A stretch of DNA of 64,000 nt from Cryptomeria japonica (taxonomy: Eukaryota; Streptophyta; Pinopsida; Cupressales; Cupressaceae). Under the pieces are notes generated by a model. That model worked only from the letters and a program-made list of their open reading frames with translations. It searched no databases and had not been told where the DNA came from. The stretch is taken from NCBI RefSeq assembly GCF_030272615.1, contig NC_081413.1:721634367-721698366 (forward strand). The letters are read 5' to 3'. The translations under genes and the position numbers were made by a program. Positions 33,582 through 47,130 of this stretch are shown one piece after another; the first letter of the stretch is position 1, and each line of letters begins with the position of its first letter.

Positions 33582-34348
33582 TGTAGACATCCAAAATTGT
33601 CCAATCTAATTAAATAAATATTTTAATTTATTTAATTACTTTATCCTAATTCTTCTATTAATTAAATAAATCTTTATTTATTTAATTAATTCATTTATCC
33701 TCTTCTAGCCTTATTTCTCATTTAAATAAATACATTTATTTATTTAAATTATCCTTTTTCCTAAATTAAATAAATATTTTATTTATTTAATTGATCCCAC
33801 TTCCTCTATTAATTAAATAAATCTTTATTTATTTAATTAATTCATTAACCTTTTCTACCTATGACACATGTCATTCATCTCTTAATTCATACACTACCTA
33901 CCTCTTTCATTATTTTATTATTTCTTTTACCTACCCTCTAATCATAGCCGACCTCCTTTGACACCTCTCAATCTTATCCCTCCATTTCATATAGTGTCTT
34001 CTATATAAAAGGATACTTCCTTCATTATCAAACCCTAATCATCTTTTATGCAATTGACTACATTACGATCCTACTTGCAACCACATTCCGTTCTTTGTTG
34101 AGCTCTTGTGCACATGAAATCTGAGAGCAAATATATCAAGCAAGATCAATGGAGATAGGAAGAATGGAGATCAAAACCCTATTGGACATGTGATGATATA
34201 ATCTTTGTGATTTCGTTTGATTTGCATTGTCTTAGGTAATCTTCATATGTTATGGTGGATTTTTGTTGTTGTTAGGCTAGGGTTTTGTGGTTGAATTCAT
34301 TTAGCCTTTCAATATTGTTATTATTGCTATCCATTTTCACCATATACA
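33582..34348 (+). repeat. 3' LTR of element B
   Basis: 767 bp, TGTAGACATCC to CCATATACA, the same length as the 5' LTR. It has the same AT-rich palindromes, and TATATAAA at 34003-34010. Confidence 0.95.
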
Positions 34349-34353
34349 AATAG
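34349..34353. other. Target-site duplication, right copy (AATAG)
   Basis: Perfect match to 18160-18164. Confidence 0.95.
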
Positions 34354-34629
34354 ATTGGTAAAAAAAATTGTAAGGCTCTAGATTTACATAAGGAGAAGAG
34401 GATAAGTTGATATAGTTCCATAAGATCCCACAAGTAGAAAATCAAGGTTAGTAACTAAACACTTTAACGAACAAGAGGACAACGAACGAAATAATGAAAT
34501 TAAGGAATCAAATAACATAGATGAGCTCTATGATTCGAACTTTTGTCTAGAGAAATCAAATAATGAAGGTTGGGAGAAAGATAGGTTTCATTTGGGAACA
34601 AGGATAAGTTTCAGCTTGCTAATAATCCC

Positions 34630-35251
34630 TTGATTCAAGTTGATGCGAATAAGGTTTATGAAAACCCACTCTTCGAGTTGAATAAAGAATCACTTCATAA
34701 ATGTTATGACGAGATTGAATACAAACATAGAATTTGGGACCTCGATGCATATCGTACCAATGAAGTGTTAAGACGGGATTGGAACAGTGGGACAAACCCT
34801 AGTAATGCTATCACCAACCACTCAACAAAAAAAATTGCGAGAGATTGCAATTCAGGATAGAACGATAAATTGGATCTCATCTTTTGATCAACAATCCAAG
34901 GTGGAATGTTTAAGTTTGGTTGAAAGAAGGGGTGACACTTCAACTATATTAATATCCATACCCCTTATACAAAATACACATTGTTCCCATTTTCTTCCCA
35001 CAATGATGATATCCATTGATGAACAAGTGGTTATCGAACTACTAATATTTTTATGGGAGCTAATTGTGAGGGATTCTACGAAGATAATTCATATTTTCAC
35101 AACCATCACAATAGATAGTGATCTATGCCAACATTCTAGGGTAGTGCTTTACAATCACAGACTTATTTCATATCCCAGTATGAATCATGATGTGAAGTTG
35201 CTTATGGGAAAACAATTTCAAGGAGGGGAGACTATTTATCCTCATTTCTAA
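34630..35251 (+). pseudogene. Two overlapping frames of decayed retroelement type
   Basis: 34630-34860 (76 codons) and 34787-35251 (154 codons) overlap in different frames and look like one old coding region with a frameshift. Arm 2 keeps both frames (61656-61886 and 61265-61729) with about ten residue changes. No domain recognised. They belong to the internal region that begins near 17232. Confidence 0.35.
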
Positions 35252-37232
35252 AACCAATTATCGTGTGGTCCAGGCGTGGAAGGCCTAGGACATCTCTAAA
35301 TTAGTTAGTAGCAGAAACAGTGAATGGGCTTAGCAAGAATAATGAATAAAGGATGGTTTTGTGACCTTTTCACACATTGCCCCATTGCAAATAGGGACCC
35401 CCACTTTTTGCTTAGGGATAGGTGTTTAGTTTGGTCATCTTAGCTTGGTAAGTTTAGTAGTTGTTAGTCGTTGCTTATGAGAGGTGAAAATGTCTTGTCA
35501 AGTCAAGATTGAAGTTGTGTTTCCAACCTTGCTAAGGTGGTTAATGTTGTTAAAAGTTGTCAATTTGCAAGAAAAAGTCTTAGGGTTTGAAAAAGTATGA
35601 ATTAGGGTTTTGGATTGACATAGGTCAAAATGAGAAAAGAGATCAAAATTTCTTTCAAGAATAGAAAAATTTTGAAGTATCATAGCATAGGTCAAATTCG
35701 GATTTTGTGATGAAAAATAGACTAAGGCATGAGTTTACTCAAAAGATTGATCTTGGCAAGTGTTTTCTTAGCAAGTTTAAGTTTGTGCAAATGAGAACCT
35801 TGAAATGCCGATTTGATTAAGGTACGAATGAAGGTGAAAATTTTGTTGTTCAAGACTTAGAAACAGTATGAATGGAACATGGAACGAACAAGGTACAAAT
35901 GAAGTTGAAAATTTCGCCCTTAAAGTTAGAGATTTCAAGACTCGGAAGTGATACGAATGGAATGTCCAATTCGAAACATCACCAAAATAGTTATAAGATC
36001 ACACGATCACAAATATAATGTGGACCTACTTATAGTGAATAATATATTGCATATATATCTCAAAATACATTCTATAAATAATTATCTGTTATCTCTATCT
36101 TTACACATGAATGCTACTTAAGAAACACAAAAAAATATATTATTCATGTTTTACAATTCAATACCATCAAATACCTTTTAAGATAAAAGGTGTTAATAGA
36201 TAGTATAAGCCCTTTTTCCTTATAATGTACATAAGCAAAAGGAACCATTATCTATTTTTTTTGCCACTTGGTAGGGCCCTAAAAAATCTCTTTGTAAGGT
36301 AGTAGCTATGGTGCTCCATCCATTAGGTAGTTGGCTCGCTATGAAAGAACCTTACAAAGGTCTAGAACTAAGTGTATAGTTTAGAATAAAACTTTTGTGG
36401 TACCCAATATTATTAAATAATGTGTATACTTCTTGAATAATCTAAGACATAATTTTGTCTTTCTCCAAATGCATGGGAAATCACATAGCTAAATTTTTAA
36501 AGCCTTTTTGATAGATCCATTTTGTTAATATGCTGCAATCAGGGAGTCCCATTATGAAAGTACACTTTGAGGCATTTTGTCAAATAGTTAAGGTGCATTT
36601 TCTATGCTTCTACATTTCGCATGTCTCGTGATCAGGTCATTCCATGAGAACAAATTTCTGAGGCATTATGTCAAATAGTTGACGTTTCTTGTGTATGCTT
36701 CCATAGTTTGTATACATGACTACATCTGAAAGTTATGCTAGAGCATTATCACTAGGACCAAGCAAACCGAGAGGGGTATAAGCAATCATGGATTTATTAC
36801 CAATTATCTAACGCTTCCTCTCTAAGCAATGCAGTTTCACAACTGTTGGCCCAAAATTTACCAAAGTGGGATGTGGATTTGTAAGGGAAACAATTGATTA
36901 GGGCAGTGACAACTACAACATTTGATAAAATTCATCTTTCCTTATCCTATGACAAATTTCCATATCTCATTCCAAAGATCCCATTTGTATACATGATCCA
37001 ATACTTATACAATTAGAAGTTAAATATTAAGCTTACATAAAATTGAGCATAGTGAGATAATTGACAAGACAGTCCACAAGAATTCTCTAATGGTAATCAA
37101 TATCCTAAAAATCAGCACCATATCCATCTTTTATATTATTATATATCTGGCAATAGAAATCCCTTCTGGAGTGGAATTTCAATGTCCACCTCCACTTGCA
37201 ATATTTATTGAAGACTTCACACACAAATTCCA

Positions 37233-39707
37233 AGTTCTCAAGCAAAAAATATAGGATTTTCATAACCCTTTACTATTCATTTACAGATATATCAAGGTTT
37301 GCAACATTGATTTCCCCATGCCCTCATCTGCGGAGATATATTATTGTATTTAGAATTAGCAAACATTTTAGTGAACAAGCAGTGAGACCAACAAGAATTT
37401 TGGAAAAAGTGGAGACCAATTGAATTACCATGCCACACATGATAAAAGAAGAGAGTGTATATTTTGTTGAATATTTAATTCAAGCCTTGTTGTTGATCAA
37501 TATTTGAGGGCCTTGCAATCATAGGCACTAGGGGATATTTAAAAATAGTCATTATAAATTGAATAATATTTATATTAATTATTAGGGATAACCCTTCTAT
37601 TAATGAAAATAAGACTTCAAACCTTTAGTGAAGCCCTCTCTAGGATGTGCTTTAGGTTGTTTCCAAAAGAATTCAACTTCTACCTACTCATCCAATAGGC
37701 TCATCCTGGACCAAAGAAAAATGCACATAACATGTATAGATTTCATATGGGCATGTTTGATATGTAATTAATGCTTACTAATTAAATTGTACTTAATTCA
37801 AATTATAGATTTTCTGGATTGCAAACAGAAATGTGTGGCTATGTTCTTCAACCATTGAATTTATAGAGTTAGGTTCACTTAATTAGTTACAACTCTATGA
37901 CATTAACTAATTACTTCAATTTTGTAATTAAAACTCAAAGAATGGATCAATTTTGAAAAGAATAAGAGAAGAAGAGAGATCACAAGCTTGATAACGGAGT
38001 TCGCTCAATAATATGAGCTACATCTCCGGGTCCACTTCTCAATGTAGGACCGCTTTATTAATGACGCCAAGCTTAAAATATCTTTTTACATCACACAAGC
38101 TTCATACCCGCATTACAATTTCTCTCACAATCTCCTCTTGCACCTAAAGACACTCACGTACTCTCCTTCTCAGGTTATGCTTCAATTGCATCTTAACCCA
38201 ATTACATTGAAGAGTATTACAATTTGACAAATCTCTTTGTGCTTACAAAAATCTTCAAGATTCTTATTCTCCAACTCTAGAGAATTCTAATTCCTCTCAA
38301 ATGAAATTAATTGTTTTTACAAGCCAAAAACTCTCCCTTATATACACTTTCATATTCTAACTAAAGGGTAAAACAATAATATTTTCAAATCCCCTAAACT
38401 ATGCCCTTAGTCTAATTAAAATCCTTTTTTTGTAAATGGGCTTTATATTTCCCTAGGCTATCCTTAATTTGAGCTCCCTATCTTTTAAAACAAATCGGGT
38501 TGGCTAAATTAAGTTTTAGAAGATATAATGCGAGGGATCCCGAGCTCCTTCTTTCACGGCTCATCTCAAAATTTAAATAAAAACAAATTGAGAGGTCGGG
38601 GATTCAAAACGCTCGATCACTTTTTAAAGGATTTGCCACCAACAGTACTAAACAAAATAAATCTACCCCACATCAACATGCCAACTGTGCATGCCACATC
38701 AATGAAACTTGAACTTGCAATGCCATGCTGATATCAACATTTGCACCTGCTCAACCCTTTTTTTTCAAATAAACTTTGACTGGCCATATATCGTCTGATT
38801 TTGAGATTGTCTTTTGGATCCTGGATCAATGTTCCAAGGAAAAAACAACACATATTACTATAGTCAATGTGGATGCTTGTTGAATTGAAAGACATCTTGT
38901 AGAAAAATAGTCACAAGAATACTGCATAGTGCAAGGATGAGTAGACATTCAAAAAGAAAAGTGAAGACCCACAACCTGAGGGAGGAAGGATGCACACATG
39001 CTGAACTGAATAGAAGAATGAAACTACTCCCACCTCAAAGTATTTGAGTTGACATCCAAGATTAGCTGTCAAAAAAATAAAATTAAATATGATGTTTAAA
39101 TTTTAATTTCAATACTATCCCACAATATCGTATACCTTTCAAAAGTGTAAAGTAGCTTAAATATTTTTGCAATGTCTGATTCATATATATGTGTATATGT
39201 ATGTATGTATGTATGAATGGATTATTTAATGGCATTCTAAATTATATAAATGTTTATGGATTATTTAATAATATTTTTAAGTGCTTTTATTAATTTATAA
39301 CAATTTCTTAGATTTAATAATTAAATAATAATAATAAATATATTTAAAAAATTAAATTATAATATTAATAATTAAATATAAGCAACATCAAAATAACTCA
39401 ATTTTCTATTAAGTAAAATATTTATATAACACTAATATTATTTAAAAATAATAGATACATCACATGAATATAAATTAATTATATTTTTCTTATTTCTCTA
39501 TAATTATTTTATAAAAACTATAAAAAATACTCTATAAATTAGTTATATTTTTTATTCATTGCCTTAATTTATCCCTCTCCAACTGATTTAGAACCTACTA
39601 AATTGAATTGTTCCCTTATTACATCTATCCTTTTTAACTTAGATTTCTTCCTATTACACCATCATAAATATATAGGACCGTAATAAAATAAAATATTAAA
39701 GCACTCG
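37233..39707. other. Spacer downstream of the TNL gene
   Basis: AT-rich, no convincing gene. A short GTAT microsatellite lies at about 39192-39217. AATAAA on the minus strand at 39556-39551, about 155 nt past the TNL stop, is a possible polyadenylation signal. Confidence 0.5.
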
Positions 39708-42700
39708 TTACCTTTGGGAAAGATGATGGAAAGCCCTTACTATGCTCCCCTCTTCGCCCATCACTACCCACCCCTCTTTTATTTTCACATCTTTCTCCTC
39801 GCTCGATGCCCAAATTTCGTGTCGTTTTGACTGAAGCCAATCTGAACCTTCCCGGAACACGCCCATCCATACCCATTTTCCACTAGTCAATTCTGTGTAA
39901 AACTCATTGCCTCCGTTTGTAACTATATGGAAGTTTAAGGTGGGACAAACATCATCTATAGTAAAACATATCAGAATGGCATTGGCATTTTCGGAAGTCT
40001 CCGGCCTGCTGAATTTTAAGCCTCCGAATGATCCAAATTCGACCATGTTTTTCAGAGGAAAAGAGGTTAAGAAGTTTTTCAGCGAGCCCGCGTCAATCAC
40101 TGACCTGGTGCATTTTATCAATGCTCTTGGCGGTGTCTGCACATTATTTGTAAAGGACACAGGCAGCACAAAATCAGATGCCTTAAATAATAAATAGACT
40201 TTTTATATTTTTAATAAAACTATTTTTTATTACCTGTATTTTACTGATGAATGGTTCTACAACTGATATGTCGTTTGCTGCGACTACCAGCGACTTCAAT
40301 CCCTCACGCTGCTCCAAGTTGACTCTCAACGGCGCCTTCAAGCAGGCGTGTACTTCCAGATTATCCAATTTAATATCTTCAGGGAAAGTTAATTTTACAA
40401 TTGGACAGTCATCTATCTTGAGTGTGTACAATGATTTCAGACTTTCTAAGCCTTCTATCTTCTCCAATTTGTGGCACCCTATCAATTTGAACTTGTATAG
40501 AGAAGTTAATTTTTCTAAGCCTTCTATCTTCTCCAATTTGTGGCACCCTATCAATTCAAACTTGTATAGAGAAGTTAATTCTGCAAGACTTGGAAGGGTG
40601 TTCAATTCTGTGCAGTCATCTATCTGGAGTGTCTCCAATGATTTCAGCCTTCCAAAGCCTTCTATCTTCTCCAATTTGTGGCACCCTGTCAATTCAAACT
40701 TGTATAGAGAAGTTAATTCTGCAAGACTTGGAAGGGTGTTCAATTCTGTGCAGCCATCTATCTGGAGTGTCTCCAATGATTTCAGCCTTCCAAAGCCTTC
40801 TATCTTTTCCAATTTGTCGCACCCTGTCAATTCAAACATCTCTAGAGAAGTTAATTCTGCAAGACTTGGAAGGGTGTTCAATTCTGTGCAGCCATTTATG
40901 TGGAGTGTCTCCAATGATTTCAGCCTTCCAAAGCCTTCTATCTTCTCCAATTTGTGGCACCCTGTCAATTCAAACTTCTCTAGAGAAGTTAATTCTGCCA
41001 GACTTGGAAGGGTGTTCAATTCTGTGCAGCCATCTATCTGGAGTTTCCGCAATGATTTCAGCCTTGCAAAGCCTTCTATCTTCTCCAATTTGTGGCGCCC
41101 TGTCAATTCAAACATCTCTAGAGAAGTTAATTCTGCAAGACTTGGAAGGGTGTTCAATTCTGTGCACCCATCTATCTGGAGTTTCCGCAATGATTTCAGC
41201 CTTGCAAAGCCTTCTATCTTCTCCAATTTGTGGCACCCTGTCAATTCAAACATCTCTAGAGAAGTTAATTCTGCAAGACTTGGAAGGGTGTTCAATTCTG
41301 TGCAGCCATCTATCTGGAGTTTCCGCAATGATTTCAGCCTTGCAAAGCCTTCTATCTTCTCCAATTTGTGGCACCCTGTCAATTCAAACATCTCTAGAGA
41401 AGTTAATTCTGCAAGACTTGGAAGGGTGTTCAATTCTGTGCAGCCATCTATCTGGAGTTTCCGCAATGATTTCAGCCTTGCAAAGCCTTCTATCTTCTCC
41501 AATTTGTGGCACCCTGTCAATTCAAACATCTCTAGAGAAGTTAATTCTGCAAGACTTGGAAGGGTGTTCAATTCTGTGCAGCCATCTATCTGGAGTTTCC
41601 GCAATGATTTCAGCCTTGCAAAGCCTTCTATCTTCTCCAATTTGTGGCACCCTGTCAATTCAAACATCTCTAGAGAAGTTAATTCTGCAAGACTTGGAAG
41701 GGTGTTCAATTCTGTGCAGCCATCTATCTGGAGTTTCCCCAATGATTTCAGCCTTGCAAAGCCTTCTATCTTCTCCAATTTGTGGCACCCTGTCAATTCA
41801 AACATCTCTAGAGAAGTTAATTCTGCAAGACTTGGAAGGGTGTTCAATTTTGTGCACCCATCTATCTGGAGTTTCCACAATGATTTCAGCCTTCCAAAGC
41901 CTTCTATCTTCTCCAATTTGTGGCACCCTGTCAATTCAAACACCTTTAGAGAAGTTAATTCTGCAAGACTTGGAAGGGTGTTCAATTCTGTGCACCCATC
42001 TATCTGGAGTGTCCACAATGATTTCAGCCTTCCAAAGCCTTCTATCTTCTCCAATTTGTGGCACCCTTTCAATTCAAACTCCTTTAGAGAAGTTAATTCT
42101 GCAAGACTTGGAAGGGTGTTCAATTCTGTGCACCCATCTATCTGGAGTTTCCACAGTGATTTCAGCCTTCCAAAGCCTTCTATCTTCTCCAATTTGTGGC
42201 ACCCTGTCAATTCAAACTTCTTTAGAGAAGTTAATTCTGCAAGACTTGGAAGGGTGTTCAATTCTGTGCACCCATCTATCCGGAGTTTCCACAATGATTT
42301 CAGCCTTCCAAAGCCTTCTATCTTCTCCAATTTGTGGCACCCTGTCAATTCAAACTTCTTTAGAGAAGTTAATTCTGCAAGACTTGGAAGGGTGTTCAAT
42401 TCTGTGCAGCCATCTATCCGGAGTTTCCACAATGATTTCAGCCTTCCAAAGCCTTCTATCTTCTCCAATTTGTGGCACCCTGTCAATTCAAACTTCTTTA
42501 GAGAAGTTAATTCTGCAAGACTTGGAAGGGTGTTCAATTCTGTGCAGCCATCTATCTGGAGTGTCTCCAATGATTTCAGCCTTCCAAAGCCTTCTATCTT
42601 CTCCAATTTGTGGCACCCTGTCAATTCAAACTTCTTTAGAGAAGTTAATTCTGCAAGACTTGGAAGGGTGTTCAATTCTATGCAGCGATCTATCCGAAGT

Positions 42701-45172
42701 GTCTCCAATGATTTCAGCCTTCCAAAGCCTTCTATCTTCTCCAATTTGTGGCACAATATCAATTCAAACTTCTTTAGAGAAGTTAATTCTGCAAAACTTG
42801 GAAGCCCATCTAATTCTGGACAGTAACATATCTCCAACTCCTCTAATGATCTGAGACTTTTTATACTTTCTATATTCTTCAATTTTTCGTAGCATCTCAA
42901 TTCAATTTTTTTCAGATAAGTTAACTCTGTAAGATTTGGAAGGGTGTTCAACCCTTTGCAATTATTTATCTTGAGTGTTTCCAATGATTTCAAGCTTTCT
43001 AAACCTTTTAGTTTCTCCAATTTGTGGCACTCTATCAATTCAAACTTCTTTAGAGAAGTTAATTCTCCAAGACTTGGCAGCCCATCTAATTCTGGACAGT
43101 CACATATCTCGAGCCCCTCTAGTGATCTAAGACTTTTTAAACTTTCTATCCTCTTCAATTTTTTGCAATTATTCAATTCAATTTTTTGCAGAAAAGTTAA
43201 CTCTCCAAGATTTGGAAGGGTGTTCAATAATTTACACCCATCTATCTCGAGTGTCTCCAATGATCTCAAGCTTTCTAAACCTTCTAACATCTCCAGTTCG
43301 CCGCAGCTAAACAATACAAACTTCTTCAAAGAAGTTAATTCTGCAAGACTTGGAAGCCCATCTAATCTTGGAGAATAGCGTATCTCCAGCTGCTCCAGTG
43401 ATCTAAGTCCTCTTAAACTTTCGATCTTCTTCAAATTGTCGGCATCATTAATAACTAACTCTTTTAAAGCCGAAGGAACCTGCAGCCAATTTTCGATACG
43501 ATTAAAACATACACGGCATAAATTTAAAAAATATTTACTTTGAACAGTATTTTAAAGTATCATAAAGCAAGATACTTACATCCGCATCACGCTTCCACAA
43601 ACCTTCTAATTTCGTAGAAGAAGATAGGGCTAAAATTCTTAAATTTTTCAACGAAAGCCAGGATGGAAGACTTTTGTGCTGAAAGCCACTCCAGCCAAGA
43701 CAGACGAGTTCTTTTGCTAATTTGCTATATTTCTCATTAATAAAATCTCCCTCACCAATAAAAATCTTTAATCCAAGCGAGCCGGGCTGAAGGCTACGCT
43801 CTCCTTGGTTTGTTTTTATTATGACCTTTCCTTGCCCGAGGTGGTAATTGCAATTCTCACCAAATGCATAGGCCATTCCTCGGACTCGTACTGCTTCCTG
43901 TCAAAAATAAAAATAAGAAATACTGATTAGAAGGCAGGCTGAGAGAGGAGCTTGTTCCCATGTAGAAGTAAGAAATATTTTAATGCAATAGAAATATGTT
44001 TAAAATTTAGAAGGCAAGCTCAGGTAGGAATTTGTTCCCATGCCATGGTTAATAAAGCTATGAAAGAAAGCACTAATTTCACCTGTTGAGGCTGAATCTC
44101 GATAATCTGGCTTTTAGACCAAAGACGATAGGGTGATCGTTTATTGGCAATCTCCCTCCCCAAATCTCTCAAATGATCATGCATTCTGATGAGATTCTCC
44201 TCGTCTAGCTCAACAAGACATTTATTCACGAGCCTTTGCCAACCGTGCAGCCCATTCCACTCTGATCCGTCCCATACTGCAATGGCCCTACTGCTTCCCC
44301 ATCCAATGAAGAAACATGCTACATCCAGAAACATCTCTTTCTCTTCATCATCCAGAGTATCATAGCTTATTCTGAGCGTCGATTTGATATCTTCTGGCAC
44401 TATTCTGGACAATTTGTCGAATTGAGACTGCCAATAGTTCTTGTCAGACTCCCCATAGAGCAGACCCCCTAAGACCTTGAGTGACAAGGGAAGACCATGG
44501 CAAGCATCTATGAACATTTCAGAAAGATCCTCAAATCCCAACAATGGAGAGGGTTGTCCGAATGCATGCCAACAGAAAAGCTGCTGGGCGTGAGTGGCAT
44601 TCAGAGCTCTGATTTTATATACAGCAGAACACGCTTTAAGAACACGCTTCTCGCGTGTGGTAACAATAATCAGACTGCCCTGGCCAAGGCTCTCCCTTGG
44701 TGGCAGCAGAGCATCTAGTTGGTCTGTGTGATCCACGTCATCTAAAACGATAAACACGGGAACAGATCCCAAACGGTTTCTTAGAATCTGTTTGCCTTCG
44801 TCTACATTGTCAAAATCTTCATCTTTGACGCCAAGGTCCTTCAAAAGCTTTTTTTGTTTCTTATGCAATCGGTTGTTCTTTGCAGCTTCCCGAACATCGG
44901 AAAGAAAACTTGAGCTTGAGCGACCGATGGACGGGCATTTCTTGTTAAAGAGATGCTTAGCAAGGGTGGTTTTGCCGGCACCACCCATTCCCCAGATGCC
45001 CACCATTTGAATTGGCATTGGCCCAGCAGCAGATTGAAGTGCAATTATCTTCTTGTTAAAGTCTTGTTCCGCTTCATCCAAACCCACGGGATGCTTGGCA
45101 ACATCTATTCGCACCTTCTTCAATTCTGTTAATAAACGATTCACCACTTCCGTCACCGCCGCCTCCTCGTCA
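39708..45172 (-). CDS. NBS-LRR exons of a TIR-NBS-LRR (TNL) resistance gene
   Basis: Four exons on the minus strand: 45172-44083 (NB-ARC), 43897-43580, 43479-40234 (LRR) and 40181-39708 (post-LRR). All junctions are GT-AG and the frames join in phase. NB-ARC motifs: P-loop GMGGAGKTTLAKHLF, kinase-2 VFIVLDDVD (final D, as in TNLs), IIVTTREKRVL, GLPLSLKVLGG, FLDVACFF and MHD as RMHDHLRDLG. The protein is an intracellular immune receptor: NB-ARC switches on nucleotide exchange and LRRs sense the pathogen signal. The last exon (157 codons) looks like the C-terminal post-LRR domain of TNLs. AAAG/GTAACG at the stop could also be a donor. With the TIR exons at 58 kb it would make 1,881 residues. No stop or frameshift is seen, so the gene may be functional. 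Confidence 0.9.
40522..42729 (-). repeat. Sixteen tandem 138-bp LRR units within the TNL gene
   Basis: Each unit is 46 residues, two LRRs: LKSLxxLxIDGCTELNTLPS then LAELTSLxxFELTGCHKLEK. Variation is concentrated at the two residues after LKSL (ET, WK, WT, GK, RK) and after LTSL (KK, KE, KV, EM, EK, YK). In the LxxLxL strand these are solvent-exposed. Five RK units (about 41035-41625) are nearly identical in DNA, which points to very recent duplication or conversion. Five older 46-residue units with a 92-residue alternation lie before the array (42730-43434). Confidence 0.95.
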
Positions 45173-45949
45173 CTGAACAATGACCATACGGAACACCATT
45201 TGAAAAGATTATTGTCAATTTTAAATAAACATATATACTTTAGTCACTTCTCATTAATATTTTAAAAAAATGTTGTAAATTTAATTTATTTTTTATTTTT
45301 ATGTTTTAATAAAATAGAAGATTTGAATTTAACACTATCTAAATATCAATTTTAAAATCAATATAAATAAATTTATTACGATGTAAATAAAAAATAAAAC
45401 ACAAATGATTAAAAAGATTAAATCCATAAAGTAATTTTTTTTTATTTTTATTTGAAGAGTTATGTGCAATTTTAATTTTATTTCTCAAATAAACATCAAT
45501 CATTATTTTATTAATTCTTTTGTTTTAATTTTATTTTGAAAAATGTACTAAATATGAATATAAACATATTAAATATATCTATTTTTTTTTATAAGAGTTA
45601 TTTTATTTTATTTTAAGTTTGAATTATATTTTTATACACTAGCACTTGCATCATTAGGGAAGCAATACATGTAGAAAAATAAAAAGCTAATATGTTGGAG
45701 AGTACAATTTAATATCAAGATGATTGAATAGATAGAAACAAAGTGTGAGATGGTCAATGTGTTGGATTATAGTGATGCAACAATGTGGAATATTTAGCAT
45801 GTGGAATAAGTGGAGAAAAATTATAAAAGTTGCAATTAGGTGCTAATTATTTCATATTATGCATCACATTGCCCATTGATCCTAGCCCTAAATTGGGGTA
45901 GGACTAGGGCGTGGCGCCTCGGTCCAGGACACTAGGACCATGGCACCAC

Positions 45950-46069
45950 GCCATGGTCCTCCTCAAATGGGCCCAATTTCTAACCCATTGCTCCATCTCA
46001 AAATTGAGCGCCATGGTCCTCCTCAAATGGGCCCAATTTCAAACCCATTGCTCCATCTCAAAATTGAGC
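45950..46069. repeat. 60-bp tandem duplication
   Basis: Two copies beginning CGCCATGGTCCTCCTCAAAT at 45950 and 46010, differing at one or two bases. Confidence 0.9.
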
Positions 46070-46982
46070 GGCAAAACTTGCTCTGTGTTGGCCTATGTCG
46101 GAAAATTAACATGTTTAATAATGGGCAAGTACATAAGGAGGTCTTCCCCTCCCATTTTGGATATGGTGAATTTGGGGGGAGCACAAGCAATCAAGCATTT
46201 TTAGAGGTCTTCAAGGCTACATAGTCTTCATCTAGCCATTGTGGAGCAACTTTACATCATTCCTATGTAAGCATGTGTGTGTGATTAGGGTTTTGTCATG
46301 TTCGTGCTATTTCATATAACATATGTGATTACATTCAAGAAGCAAAGCATCATTATCAGTGATTGCAGATTTGAGGTATATCTTTCCATTGTTTTATATA
46401 AGTATTTGCAATATTTCATTCAAGGTCAATTCCTCAACTAAGGTTTGACTAAGGAAAACCCCTATTTCCAACCTATTTTCCCTTCTTTCTGTGTGTAGGA
46501 AGTAGGTAAAGAGTTGTGATCTTCATAATAAGTTTTGTTCACAGAGGCAAATCAATCCCCCTTTGGTGCATAAAAAGTGCAGAGGACCATGGCAATCACC
46601 ACCATTTTCCAAACATTTCAGGAGTTCTTTCAGGGATCAAATCTGACTTGGCTTACATGGCTCAATTCCAAGTGCCGAGCTCAATCTCACATTTGTAGCT
46701 CACTATTTTCATGTTTTACCTCTATTTCCAGCACTTTGTCTTAATTCAGCAATTCAACCCACAAAAGAGAGGTTCCCTAATTCAATCCAATTAGTATGAA
46801 CTCTAAATCCTTGTTGGTTTGTGACTATATCTATTGGATTCCAACCCTCTTTTGAATGTAATTGGTCCCTAGGAAAAAATTCGTGGTTTTCATCCTTCTT
46901 GTGGTGGAAACCCTAATTTTTCACCGTTACATAGGGTTGCATCCAAAGTTTTGTGTTAGCTTCTCTATAACATGTGGGAGAC

Positions 46983-47130
46983 AACCAATGAGTTCTAGAT
47001 AGTAGAAAAGTGGCTCTCCCATGCATGCATGTCTCCTAAACAAAGCAAGGGACGCCACCAATCAGTTCTAGAGAGTAGAAAAGTGGTTCCCATGCACCTA
47101 AGCCTCCTAAACAAAGCAAGGGACACCACA
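46983..47130. repeat. Tandem duplication of about 73 bp
   Basis: Two copies with CAGTTCTAGAGAGTAGAAAA and ending AAACAAAGCAAGGGAC, diverged by several substitutions and small indels. Confidence 0.75.

Larger units (their letters stand above)
18165..34348 (+). mobile_element. Retroelement B: complete-length Tat-type Ty3/gypsy LTR element
   Basis: 16,184 bp with two 767-bp LTRs, AATAG target duplications, primer region, leader, gag, protease, RT, RNase H, a second RNase H, integrase, an opposite-strand PMD gene, polypurine tract and 3' LTR. A second RNase H between RT-RNase H and integrase is the hallmark of Tat-lineage plant elements (Tat, Ogre, Retand), which also tend to be long with extra ORFs. 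Counted by eye, the LTRs differ at about 13 positions (1.7%), so insertion is fairly recent. All major frames are broken, so the copy is not autonomous. Confidence 0.95.
34349..37232 (+). repeat. Inverted duplication, arm 1, right part
   Basis: Reverse complement of 59283-62166. Without element B and one AATAG copy, arm 1 is about 4,717 bp against 4,718 bp for arm 2, so the two are almost perfectly collinear. Differences in shared frames suggest about 2% divergence. Confidence 0.9.

Noticed and set aside
40247-42854. Two very long plus-strand open frames (859 and 754 codons) across the LRR region
   Set aside because: They are shadows of the minus-strand LRR array: the 138-bp unit is a multiple of three, so a stop-free unit stays open in other frames too. 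They translate to a monotonous repeat with no domain.
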